Positions 18,438 through 26,526 of a DNA stretch of 64,000 nt are shown here, piece after piece. The DNA is taken from positions 496,001-560,000 of the forward strand of contig NZ_JAALXT010000005.1 of assembly GCF_011634775.1 (NCBI RefSeq), written 5' to 3'. The position numbers were made by a program, and so were the translations under genes. Below the pieces are notes generated by a model. It saw nothing but the letters and a program-made list of their open reading frames with translations. It made no database searches and was not told the origin of the DNA. Source of the DNA: Thalassoroseus pseudoceratinae. Its GTDB lineage: Bacteria > Planctomycetota > Planctomycetia > Planctomycetales > Planctomycetaceae. The stretch's first letter is position 1. The number at the start of each line of letters is the position of its first letter.

Positions 18438-19058
18438 TCAGCGAACGCCGAGTTCGGCGGGTGAGAGATCTTCGGGGGGAGTTGCGGAATCGGATGATTC
18501 GTTGCGAAAACGAATCACTCGGGCGGGCACACCGACGGCGACGGCGTAATCCGGCAACGGCTTGGTGACGACGGCACCGACTCCGACGATGCAATGACGC
18601 CCCACATTCGCCGCAATAACCGCTCGTTCACCGATCCAAGAATCCGCACCGATCGTCACCGGCTCGTACACGCCGGGTTGTTCGCGGATGGGGATGTCTA
18701 ATCGCTCGGTGCCATGCTGTCGGCAACCGTTCATGACCGACACGTTCGAGGCAATCAGCACGTCTTCTTCGATGGTCACATCGCCCAAGGTGCAATAGCT
18801 GCCGATATACGCATTGCGATGCAATCGGGCGGTCGGGTGGGAAATCGTGGTGCCGAAGGAGACGCACACGTTCGCCTCGCACGCCGGCAACACCTGCCGA
18901 TAAAATCCCCGCCGTAACGTCACGCCGATCGTGCCGGGAATCAGGCTGACGGTTTGCGACCAAAACGAAAACGTACTCGTTCCGCGACACATCCACGCCG
19001 CCGGTGCCATCAGGATGACCGCGATGCAGTCGACTAGAAATTTCAATCGGGCACGCAT
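18438..19058 (-). CDS. Hexapeptide-repeat (LbH) acyltransferase
   Basis: A 206-residue left-handed beta-helix acyltransferase. After a hydrophobic N-terminal segment (residues about 8-25, LVDCIAVILMAPAAWMC) it has hexapeptide repeats such as ISHPTARLHRNAYIGSYC, LGDVTIEEDVLIASNVSV, VTIGADSWIGERAVI and CIVGVGAVVTKPLPDYAVAV, ending with the typical GVPARVIR. These enzymes O- or N-acetylate sugars using acetyl-CoA. Its position just upstream of asnB and the glycosyltransferases points to decoration of the same polymer. It ends 157 bases before asnB starts, so asnB may have its own promoter. The hydrophobic N-terminus suggests membrane association. Confidence 0.85.
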   Translation of the reverse strand: MRARLKFLVDCIAVILMAPAAWMCRGTSTFSFWSQTVSLIPGTIGVTLRRGFYRQVLPACEANVCVSFGTTISHPTARLHRNAYIGSYCTLGDVTIEEDVLIASNVSVMNGCRQHGTERLDIPIREQPGVYEPVTIGADSWIGERAVIAANVGRHCIVGVGAVVTKPLPDYAVAVGVPARVIRFRNESSDSATPPEDLSPAELGVR

Positions 19059-19062
19059 GGCT

Positions 19063-19611
19063 TCACTTGGAATCGGTCGCGGTTTTGGGTTGAACGTTCA
19101 GCAATTCCACCGGGGTCGTGAACAAGTTGCTATTTGGAATCAGTACGAGACCGTTCGAGGTTTCGATTGTGGTGTAACGCAAGTCGATGTCCGTCACCAC
19201 ACCTTCCCAGCCAGACACTTTGATGCGGTCTTGGCGTTCGAACGGTTGGTAAATCAACAAGAGCATTCCCGAAAGCACATTCGAGACGATGTCCTTGAGG
19301 GCAAACCCCAACGCAAACCCTGTCAGACCAAGACCACCGACGAGCGCTGCGACATCAATCCCTAATGTGCCCAACACCGTGATAATTGCACAAGACCAGA
19401 TGACGCCTTTGGTCATCTTCACAATGAAATCGATCACACTGACGTCAGCGTTCTGCGATTCAAGAACCCGACGCACAATTCGGACAATCACCAAGACAAT
19501 CAACCACGTCACCGCCAAGATGACAGCCGAAGAAATAATCTCCGGTAGAAAATCTTGAAACTGTGATTGCCAGTCTTGCGGCGTGTTTTCTTCAGTGGCA
19601 GCGAAGAGCAT
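19063..19611 (-). CDS. Short MscS-type mechanosensitive channel protein
   Basis: A 182-residue protein with two N-terminal transmembrane helices (about residues 25-48 and 68-88), then the pore helix block ALVGGLGLTGFALGFALKDI and the beta-domain segment IYQPFERQDRIKV followed by GVVTDIDLRYTTIETSNG. These are the TM3 and middle-domain signatures of MscS. The protein stops right after the beta domain (TPVELLNVQ), so the C-terminal alpha/beta cage domain of the roughly 290-residue MscS is missing. Start ATG 19611 is preferred to an in-frame TTG at 19632, since GGAA lies about eight bases upstream. It sits four bases upstream of the acyltransferase gene on the same strand, hence is probably co-transcribed. 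Confidence 0.85.
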   Translation of the reverse strand: MLFAATEENTPQDWQSQFQDFLPEIISSAVILAVTWLIVLVIVRIVRRVLESQNADVSVIDFIVKMTKGVIWSCAIITVLGTLGIDVAALVGGLGLTGFALGFALKDIVSNVLSGMLLLIYQPFERQDRIKVSGWEGVVTDIDLRYTTIETSNGLVLIPNSNLFTTPVELLNVQPKTATDSK

Positions 19612-19715
19612 TTTGGTTTCCGATCGGATCAACAGTTCGAGAAGCGAGGCAACGTCATCATGTGACGCCCCATGTTACGCTGCCAGTCTCCAATCGCAAA
19701 CGGACGGCCGACGGG

Positions 19716-20231
19716 TTAGACGGATTCGAGTGTGAGTTCCCATTGCTCGCGGAAGTTTTGCAGGAACGTTTCGCACACCGCTTGCCAAGCGGTCGCGTCG
19801 ACGGTTTGTGTTTCGTCGCTTGCGAATTGAGTCAACGTGGATTCGAACGCGTCGCGAAACTGCCGTCCAACATTTCCGTAGACCACATCAATGCCCGATT
19901 CCGTCGAGGCAATCCGTCCGGAGCGTCCATCGAACGACTCCTGAGTCGCCAGACGCTTGAAGTGTTTCACCGCTTTATGTAGCTCGAAGGCAGATTGCCC
20001 AACCTGCTCGCTGAGGGACTGTTCGCACCAATTTTCCGAGAAGTCCAAGATCTCGACCAACATTTCCTCAGCAGATTCCAGCCGAGTGTTGGGGAGCATC
20101 GTTGTTTCGGGGTTGGTCCAGCGGGACAATTCGTAGTCCAGTCGGCCCAGCAACGAGAACAGAGCTTGCTCGTACTCGGTGGGCTCGACGACGCTGTGTT
20201 CGCGGGTTGGCTGTGAATTATCGGCATTCAT
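19716..20231 (-). CDS. Small helical protein of unknown function
   Basis: A 171-residue, mostly acidic and apparently all-helical protein with no recognised motif (for example YEQALFSLLGRLDYELSRW and SAFELHKAVKHFKRLA). It has no signal peptide or membrane segment. Start ATG 20231 is chosen over an in-frame GTG at 20240; neither has a strong ribosome-binding site. It lies 90 bases after the response-regulator gene and before the mini-MscS gene on the same strand, so it may belong to a regulatory group upstream of the polysaccharide genes. No function can be assigned. Confidence 0.65.
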   Translation of the reverse strand: MNADNSQPTREHSVVEPTEYEQALFSLLGRLDYELSRWTNPETTMLPNTRLESAEEMLVEILDFSENWCEQSLSEQVGQSAFELHKAVKHFKRLATQESFDGRSGRIASTESGIDVVYGNVGRQFRDAFESTLTQFASDETQTVDATAWQAVCETFLQNFREQWELTLESV

Positions 20232-20321
20232 GAGAGACACATTCCCACAAGATTGTCAGGCTTTTCTCGATGTTGTCGCGGTTTCCGAACGGTTCGCGTC
20301 AGGCGTGTGCTGACCAACCGG

Positions 20322-21347
20322 CTAACAGGAGGCCACGTGACGGCCGACTTTGGCGATCAGGTTTTCCCAGGAAACCGGCTTGGAAAGCGAACCGGCACAA
20401 CCACTCAAACGACCACGCATCCGGTCAAACAGTTTGTCCTCGCCGGAGAGCAACAACACAGGGATGTGTCGCGTTTCGGCATGCTTCTTGATGGTCTTGC
20501 ACCACTGATAGCCCCCTACGTTCGGCGTAGCGGAATCGACCAAGATCACATTCGGCTCGATGTCGGAAAGATGCTCCAGTGCATACGTCTCGTCATCCGT
20601 CGCTTCGACGTCGTAGCCGGCTCGTTGCAATGCCAGCGTTGCCAACTGCCGAAATGTCGGGCTGGCATCGAGCAGCAACACGCGGGGCGTTTGGGGTTCG
20701 GGATTTGCTTCCTCGACGTCGGCGTCGGATTCATGCGCGTCAGCCGGTTCTTCATTCAGGACTTCGACCACTTCCAACATCTTAAGAGGTTCATCGTCGG
20801 TGACTTCCAAGACTTCCGGTTCCGCGGCGAGTTCCAGGATCTCACCGACTTCGGAATCATCGAGTTCTTTCCATTCTGATTCGGAAGACTCAAGAAGTTC
20901 ATCGACCGACCATTCATAGGTCTCACAGTTATCGTCGCCCGTGAGTTCGTCGTCCTCCGATTGGTCCTCATCTTGGTCCGCGGATGGCTCGGACCAGTGC
21001 GTTCCCTGAAGATTACCAGGGTTCGGAGTCGATTCGGCTTCCGCGACTTCGCTGGTCTCCATGGGAGCCGGTTCGCATTCGTCCGCGAGTTCGCCGGACA
21101 GCGATTCGAGCCAGCGTAAACCCGCCGTTACCGTTGCGTTGGTCGGAGCCACCTCGGCGGCCTGCCGAAGTAACTTCGCGGCTTCGGTTGGCGAGTCCGC
21201 CACCCAGGCTAACCACATCCACACATCCGGGTTTTGTGGATCGTCTTGCGATGCCTGTTCAAGATGCAACCGGGCCAACAGACGGTGTCCGTCACGCGCG
21301 GTTTGAATTCCTTGTTCCAGAATCTCCGAGCCAACATCTTGGGACAT
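20322..21347 (-). CDS. TPR-like helical domain + acidic linker + response-regulator receiver domain
   Basis: A 341-residue protein in three parts. Residues 1-90 form helical repeats resembling a TPR (GHRLLARLHLEQASQDDPQN, then PTEAAKLLRQAAEVAPTN). Residues about 95-220 form an unusually acidic low-complexity linker. Residues about 221-341 are a CheY-like receiver (PRVLLLDASPTFRQLATLAL, VILVDSATPNVGGY with the phospho-acceptor Asp271, PVLLLSGED, LSKPVSWENL with the conserved Lys323). No DNA-binding output domain is present, so it probably signals by protein contact, as PilG/PatA-like proteins do. Start 21347 is fixed by GAGGAGTGAG just upstream. Partner kinase is not in the window. It leads the minus-strand group that includes the mini-MscS and polysaccharide genes. 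Confidence 0.82.
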   Translation of the reverse strand: MSQDVGSEILEQGIQTARDGHRLLARLHLEQASQDDPQNPDVWMWLAWVADSPTEAAKLLRQAAEVAPTNATVTAGLRWLESLSGELADECEPAPMETSEVAEAESTPNPGNLQGTHWSEPSADQDEDQSEDDELTGDDNCETYEWSVDELLESSESEWKELDDSEVGEILELAAEPEVLEVTDDEPLKMLEVVEVLNEEPADAHESDADVEEANPEPQTPRVLLLDASPTFRQLATLALQRAGYDVEATDDETYALEHLSDIEPNVILVDSATPNVGGYQWCKTIKKHAETRHIPVLLLSGEDKLFDRMRGRLSGCAGSLSKPVSWENLIAKVGRHVASC

Positions 21348-21594
21348 GCACTCACTCCTCTCAATCTCGATATGACTCGGACCTTGACCGCCCACGAGCG
21401 GAGTTCCGAACATCTAGAGATAAGGTAGGTTGTGATTGCGTATGCCCAAAATGCGGAACCGGATTTCCCCCCAATTTGTCGGCAAGCGAAGAGGAACAGG
21501 GTCAATGAATCGATTCTAACGATCCCGCCAGTTCAGCGGTCCATCGCCGTTGCAGGTCGGCCACACTCCACCGGCAACGGTTCCCGAGCAGATG

Positions 21595-23046
21595 TCACTT
21601 CGTATTTGTCGCCCCAGAAGCCAACGTGGGAAATGAAGATTTTAAATCGAGTGTGTCGCCGGTCTCCCGTTGCAATTCGAGCAACGTTGCAAAAAGAGAA
21701 CGCATCTTCGATTGAGAACTTGGCATGTCGGCGAGATTCTCGAGTTCCAATGGGTCGTCCTGCAAATTGTAGAGCAACGCCCGGGAGATTTTTGGATAGA
21801 GAATGAGTTTGAAGTCGTCTTCAATCACCGCACGTTGCAGTTGCAGATAGGCACAGTAGATGGCGTCGTATTGCTGATCGCGTTCGCCTGTGATGAGCGG
21901 AAGCAAACTGCGGAACTGCACGTAATCCGGTTTTTGCACACCGGCGAGTTCCAACGCTGTGGGCATCACGTCCTGCAAATACACTTGAGCGTCGAGTTTC
22001 TTGCCGATCGGGACACCGGGACCGACGACGATCATCGGCACGCGGATGCTGTGATCGAACAGATTCTGTTTGCCCATCAAACCATGTCGTCCGACGGCAA
22101 GACCGTGATCGGCGGTGAAGAAGATCATGGTGTTCTTGTCTTGTCCGGTTGCTTCGAGCGTATCGAGAATCCGTCCGATTTGCTCGTCCATGTGCGTGAT
22201 GATCGCGTAGTACTCCTGCCGATGCACCTTCACCGCGTATTCCGTTCGTGGAAACGGCGCGAGTTTTTCATCCCGCAGACCTTTGCCGGCTCCCATCGCT
22301 TCTTTATACGGATACTCCGGCACATAACTTTCCGGAACGGCGATGTCTTCGAGCGGGTACTTCTCGACATATTCCTGCGGGCTTTGCCGGGGATCGTGCG
22401 GGGCGTTGAACGCGATGTACATGAAAAACGGGTTGTCGCTTTGTTTCGATTGCCGAAGAAAACCCTCTGCATCGTCGGCCACGACTTCGCTCCAGTGTTT
22501 GCCGCCCTTCCAAAACCCATCGAACTGCGTGTCCCACGGTTTCCACTCGTCGGTTTTGCCTTCGATCGGGCGGTTATAACCTTTCGGTGTTTGATTCGGC
22601 ATACCGCCGCGAATGTGTCCCGCCGTATCAAACGCTTTCGCGGCATCGGTTCGCACGTGCCATTTGCCGGTGAAGTAGGTGTCGTAACCGGCTTCCCCCA
22701 TCAAGACCGACCAAAACCGACCGGCTTCACGTTCGGCATCAGTCTTTTTGTAGACTTTCTCGGCCTTCCACAAAAACCGCCCGGTGTTGAGCATCGTGCG
22801 ACTCGCCACACACACCGCACCACTCCACGAGCCCATATTGTAGGTCCGCGTGAACGTCGTGCCCTTAGCGACCAACCGATCCAGATTCGGTGTTTCGATT
22901 TCCTCGTTCCCAAGAGCCGCCAATGTGTCGAAGGCTTGATCGTCCGCAAATAGGAACAGCACATTCGGACGTTCCGCCGCCGTAGTCGAGGACGCGAAAA
23001 TTCCGGTCAGAATGAGAATGGCAAGGGATTGAAGAGCGGAGCGCAT
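21595..23046 (-). CDS. Exported sulfatase (Cys-type, FGly)
   Basis: A 483-residue family S1 sulfatase with an N-terminal signal peptide (LAILILTGIFASSTTAA). The metal-binding start block is RPNVLFLFADDQAFD. The sulfatase signature CVASR at Cys79, followed by LNTGRFLW, is where the cysteine is converted to formylglycine. ADHGLAVGRHGLMGKQNLFDH carries further active-site residues. It hydrolyses sulfate esters, probably on algal polysaccharides or their fragments in the periplasm or outside the cell. The substrate is not inferable from motifs. It is transcribed divergently from the Sir2 gene and no sulfatase-maturating enzyme is in the window. Confidence 0.9.
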   Translation of the reverse strand: MRSALQSLAILILTGIFASSTTAAERPNVLFLFADDQAFDTLAALGNEEIETPNLDRLVAKGTTFTRTYNMGSWSGAVCVASRTMLNTGRFLWKAEKVYKKTDAEREAGRFWSVLMGEAGYDTYFTGKWHVRTDAAKAFDTAGHIRGGMPNQTPKGYNRPIEGKTDEWKPWDTQFDGFWKGGKHWSEVVADDAEGFLRQSKQSDNPFFMYIAFNAPHDPRQSPQEYVEKYPLEDIAVPESYVPEYPYKEAMGAGKGLRDEKLAPFPRTEYAVKVHRQEYYAIITHMDEQIGRILDTLEATGQDKNTMIFFTADHGLAVGRHGLMGKQNLFDHSIRVPMIVVGPGVPIGKKLDAQVYLQDVMPTALELAGVQKPDYVQFRSLLPLITGERDQQYDAIYCAYLQLQRAVIEDDFKLILYPKISRALLYNLQDDPLELENLADMPSSQSKMRSLFATLLELQRETGDTLDLKSSFPTLASGATNTK

Positions 23047-23304
23047 GATAAGCCTCAGAATAGAACTCGTTGAAGAAATCCCACGCTATCGCGGACGCTA
23101 CAGTGCGTCAAGCAGTTCGCAGACCATCGTGTTCACCAACTGCCACGAGTGTTGTCTCAATGCGAATGCACGCGAGGAACGACCGCATTTGAGAACGCCA
23201 CGAACCTTTCGTCACAATGGGGCATCCGTTATGTGTTGGACGTTCGAACTTTCATTCCAGTTCTTGCCTCTCTGTCCTCAACTCATCGCCGAGAAAGGCT
23301 TCTG

Positions 23305-24054
23305 ATGAAAACCATCGTCATTTTCAGCGGGGCGGGGTTGTCGGCGTGTAGTGGGTTGCCAACGTTTCGCGGTAGCGGCGGATTGTGGGAGAACCACAAG
23401 TTCGAAGACCTCGCCGAGCACTCCGCTTGGTTCCGCAACCGTGAACTGGTGCTGCGATTCTACGCCATGCGGTTCAATCTTTACCGTGAAGCCATTCCGC
23501 ACGCCGGTCACGAGGCGATCGCCAAGTTGCAGGAGCATTTCCGCGTGATCAACATCACGCAGAACATCGACGATTTGTTGGAACGGGCCGGGTGTCAGGA
23601 GGTGATCCACTTACACGGTTCGATCAACCGCAAGAAATGTGAATGGCACGCCGACATCAATCCCGACTCCGACAACCGCTTTTGTTGTGACTACAAAACC
23701 GTCGCCGAGTCGGCCGTCGAACTCGGTGACATGTGCCCGAAATGCGGTGGACAGATGCGGCCGGATGTCGTTTGGTTCGGTGAAGCGGTGCGTCAAAGTG
23801 AAGAGGAATTAGACCTGCTGCATCGTACTCGTCAGAAGTTGGCTGACGAAGACGGTATCTTTGTGTGTGTCGGCACGTCGGCTCGGGTGTATCCAGCAGC
23901 CGGGTTCATCAACTTCTTCGCCGATGCCTCGCAAAAGATTTTGATCGATCCCGACCCGCCTGCTTTGGAGGAGTTTCAATGTCTTCGAGGAATATCCAGC
24001 GAAAAACTTCCCGAACTCGCCGACCATTTGATTTCGGAGACCCGGCATGAGTGA
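23305..24054 (+). CDS. Sir2-family NAD-dependent protein deacylase
   Basis: A 249-residue sirtuin. It has the NAD-binding GAGLSACSGLPTFRG, the TQNIDDLLERAG block and the LHGS motif with the catalytic histidine. A zinc ribbon with cysteines in KKCEWH and MCPKCGGQMRPDVVWFGE follows, then VGTSARVYPAAG. It removes acyl groups from lysines using NAD+ in the cytoplasm. Start ATG 23305 begins the Rossmann fold directly and is preceded by GAAAGG; upstream in-frame codons to 23149 are not plausible. Its end overlaps the DUF167 gene by eight bases, so the two are translationally coupled. The substrate is unknown. Confidence 0.9.
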   Translation: MKTIVIFSGAGLSACSGLPTFRGSGGLWENHKFEDLAEHSAWFRNRELVLRFYAMRFNLYREAIPHAGHEAIAKLQEHFRVINITQNIDDLLERAGCQEVIHLHGSINRKKCEWHADINPDSDNRFCCDYKTVAESAVELGDMCPKCGGQMRPDVVWFGEAVRQSEEELDLLHRTRQKLADEDGIFVCVGTSARVYPAAGFINFFADASQKILIDPDPPALEEFQCLRGISSEKLPELADHLISETRHE

Positions 24055-24355
24055 TGACATCAATTTACGATCGACCGACGGAGGCGTGTTGCTGCCGGTT
24101 CATGCCCAACCGAAAGCCAGTCGGAATGGGATCGTCGGCGTTCACGATGGCGGCTTGAAGGTCTCGGTCACGCAGGCACCGGAGAAAGGCAAAGCGAACA
24201 CCGCGTTTATCAAGACGCTCGCAAAATCTCTGGGACTGCGGAAAAGCCAAATTCAACTCGTCTCGGGAGAGACAAACCGCTCGAAGACTTTTCTCATCAC
24301 CGACATCACCGCCGAGGAATTGCGATCGCTGATCGCGTCTATTTGCCCCGATTGA
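24047..24355 (+). CDS. DUF167 (YggU-like) small protein
   Basis: A 102-residue protein of the DUF167/YggU family, shown by VHAQPKASRNGIVGVHDGGL, VTQAPEKGKANTAFIKTLAKSLGL and LVSGETNRSKTFLI. The structure of the family is known, but its function is not. It overlaps the Sir2 gene by eight bases and uses ATG at 24047. In many bacteria DUF167 genes follow unrelated genes (often YggT), so coupling with a sirtuin is a local arrangement rather than a known pair. Probably cytoplasmic. Confidence 0.88.
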   Translation: MSDDINLRSTDGGVLLPVHAQPKASRNGIVGVHDGGLKVSVTQAPEKGKANTAFIKTLAKSLGLRKSQIQLVSGETNRSKTFLITDITAEELRSLIASICPD

Positions 24356-24462
24356 CCCATCACGCGGTGATCCGCACTCCGCGTGCGTGCAACTGGCCAG
24401 AGATTGAGCTAAACTGAGCGAAACCAAAACGACAAGAATTCGTTCATCAGAAAGCTCCTCGA

Positions 24463-24972
24463 ATGTCCACTCCCGAAGAGACCACCGCCGAATTGGAAAC
24501 GATCGGTCGCGTGCTCGGTCGGACTCCCAGCGGCGTGTTTATTCTGACCGCCACCGATGGTGAAGGCCATGCGACCGGTATGCTGGCCAGTTGGGTGCAG
24601 CAAGCCAGTTTCAATCCGCCCGCCGTGACGATGGCCGTTAACAAGTCGCGGTATCTCAACGATTGGCTCACCAAATCGCCGCACGTGGTGCTGAACCTGG
24701 TTGGAGCCTCGCAAACGAGTTACCTCAAGCACTTCGGCAAGGGTTTCGAGCCTGATCAACCGGCCTTCGAAGGGATCGACACCGCCGATACCGCTCACAA
24801 TGTGCCCGCACTCGCTGGTGCGTTAGGGTACCTCGTCGGGAAGGTGAGCAACAAAATCGAAAGCGGCGACCATGTGGTTTATCTCGTCGAAATCGAATCC
24901 GCCCACGCCGGCGAGAAGATTGACGAAGACAAGCCCATGGTCCACATCCGCAAAAACGGATTTCACTATTGA
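24463..24972 (+). CDS. Flavin reductase / FMN-binding split-barrel protein
   Basis: A 169-residue protein of the flavin reductase-like family, with the opening TIGRVLGRTPSGVFILTATD, the substrate/cofactor region GMLASWVQQASFNPPAVTMA and later GYLVGKVSNKIESGDHVVYL. Such proteins bind FMN and use NAD(P)H to supply reduced flavin or act as flavin-dependent oxidoreductases. Key residues look intact. Start ATG 24463 has only a weak ribosome-binding site. It lies 107 bases after DUF167 and is followed by a palindrome and glcD. No partner monooxygenase is adjacent. Confidence 0.87.
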   Translation: MSTPEETTAELETIGRVLGRTPSGVFILTATDGEGHATGMLASWVQQASFNPPAVTMAVNKSRYLNDWLTKSPHVVLNLVGASQTSYLKHFGKGFEPDQPAFEGIDTADTAHNVPALAGALGYLVGKVSNKIESGDHVVYLVEIESAHAGEKIDEDKPMVHIRKNGFHY

Positions 24973-24995
24973 TGGAACACTCGAGTGCTCTGAAG

Positions 24996-25018
24996 TTCGG
25001 GTGCCACTGGCACCCGAA
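24996..25018. repeat. Short palindromic repeat upstream of glcD
   Basis: TTCGGGTGCC (24996-25005) and GGCACCCGAA (25009-25018) are perfect inverted arms around ACT. The GGGTGCCACTGGCACCC core is of a type frequent in planctomycete intergenic regions. It sits between the flavin reductase stop and glcD, without a T-tract, so it is more likely a REP-like element or RNA-stabilising hairpin than a terminator. Confidence 0.6.
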
Positions 25019-25062
25019 GACGTCGAATGTGACAAAACCGAGATCCCTCTGAGACACCCGTC

Positions 25063-26520
25063 ATGACCGCTGCCACCGCGTCCGCGTTTCTTGATCGACT
25101 CCGTGAAATTGTTGGCGAAGACGGTCTGCTCTACGATCCGGCAGAATTGCTGGTTTACGAGTGTGATGGCTACGTCGTCGAGAAGAAAACGCCCGACGTT
25201 GTGGTCTTTCCGACCACGACCGAACAAGTCGTGAAGATTGTTCAAACCTGCAACGAACATGATGTGCCGTTTGTTCCTCGCGGAGCCGGTACGAGTTTGG
25301 CTGGCGGATGCCTGCCGATCGGCGGTGGCGTGATGATCGCCCTTACGCGGATGAACAAGATTCTCGAAGTCAACCTGCGAGATCGGTACGCCGTCGTGGA
25401 ACCGGGTGTGGTGAATGTGCATCTCACGCGGCATCTCGCAGGCACGGGTTTTCATTACGCACCGGACCCGTCCAGTCAGGGGGCGTGCACAATTGGCGGG
25501 AACGTGGCGACAAACTCCGGCGGTCCGCATACGTTGAAATATGGCGTGACGGTCAACCATGTGCTCGGCATCGAATTCGTCCAACCCGATGGCACGCTGA
25601 CGGAGATCGGCGGCATCGTGGACGAACCCGGCGCGTACGATCTGACCGGTTTATTCGTCGGCAGCGAAGGCACTTTCGGCGTGTGCACGAAAGTGATTGT
25701 CCGTCTCACGCGTGATCCGGTCGCGTATCGCACGATGCTCGGCGTGTTCGAAACCGTCGCTGACGCCACGCACGCGATCAGTGATATTATCGGCGCCGGC
25801 ATCATTCCCGCCGCTTTGGAGATGATGGACCAAGGCATCATCACCGCCCTCGAAGATGCTTTCCATTTTGGTTTTCCACTCGATGCGGGTGCGGTGCTGC
25901 TGATTGAAGTCGACGGATTGGAAGTCTCCGTTGATCGCGAAGCGCGGGAGATCATTGAACTTTGCAACGGCCGCAATGCCCGCGAAGTTCGCACCGCCGA
26001 CACACCTGAAAAACGCCAACTGCTTTGGAAATGCCGCAAGCAAGCGTTCGGGGCGATCGGTCGTCTCAGCCCCAGTTATTGCACGCAAGACGGCGTCGTT
26101 CCCCGCACGAAACTCCCGGAGATTCTCGCCGCCATCACCGAAAGCGGAAACCGACATGGCATCCGCGTAGTGAACGTGTTCCATGCGGGCGACGGGAATA
26201 TCCATCCGATTCTGCTCTTTGACGAACGCGACCAAGACCAAATCCGCCGCGTGATGCTTGCGAGCGATGAAATCCTCTCGAAGTGCATTGAACTCGGCGG
26301 CAGCGTGACCGGAGAGCATGGCATCGGCGTCGAGAAGATCAACTTTATGAGTCAACTCTTCACGGAAGACGATTTGGCCGTGATGGACGACGTCCGCAAA
26401 GCGTTCAATCCCGATGGCCGATGCAGCCCCCAAAAGATGCTCCCCACCGCCGGTGCCTGCGGCATGGAACATCATGCCCCCATCGAAAAATCCCACCCCA
26501 CCCGCCGCGCCGCGATGTAA
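25063..26520 (+). CDS. glcD: Glycolate oxidase FAD-linked subunit
   Basis: A 485-residue FAD-binding oxidase (PCMH/VAO fold) of the GlcD/D-lactate dehydrogenase type. FAD-domain blocks include VVVFPTTTEQVVKIVQTCNE, FVPRGAGTSLAGGCLPIGGG, DPSSQGACTIGGNVATNSGG and GLFVGSEGTFGV. The C-terminal cap ends with FHAGDGNIHPILLFDERDQD and GSVTGEHGIGVEKINFM. With GlcE and GlcF it oxidises glycolate (or a related 2-hydroxy acid such as D-lactate) to the 2-oxo acid, passing electrons to the quinone pool at the inner membrane. It is followed six bases later by glcE, then glcF, the standard order. Full length. Confidence 0.93.
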   Translation: MTAATASAFLDRLREIVGEDGLLYDPAELLVYECDGYVVEKKTPDVVVFPTTTEQVVKIVQTCNEHDVPFVPRGAGTSLAGGCLPIGGGVMIALTRMNKILEVNLRDRYAVVEPGVVNVHLTRHLAGTGFHYAPDPSSQGACTIGGNVATNSGGPHTLKYGVTVNHVLGIEFVQPDGTLTEIGGIVDEPGAYDLTGLFVGSEGTFGVCTKVIVRLTRDPVAYRTMLGVFETVADATHAISDIIGAGIIPAALEMMDQGIITALEDAFHFGFPLDAGAVLLIEVDGLEVSVDREAREIIELCNGRNAREVRTADTPEKRQLLWKCRKQAFGAIGRLSPSYCTQDGVVPRTKLPEILAAITESGNRHGIRVVNVFHAGDGNIHPILLFDERDQDQIRRVMLASDEILSKCIELGGSVTGEHGIGVEKINFMSQLFTEDDLAVMDDVRKAFNPDGRCSPQKMLPTAGACGMEHHAPIEKSHPTRRAAM

Positions 26521-26526
26521 TTTCCC

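Noticed and set aside
21670-22953. Long plus-strand open frame of 427 codons opposite the sulfatase
   Set aside because: It is fully antisense to a gene with complete sulfatase motifs, has no recognisable domain or ribosome-binding site, and is a by-product of codon bias.
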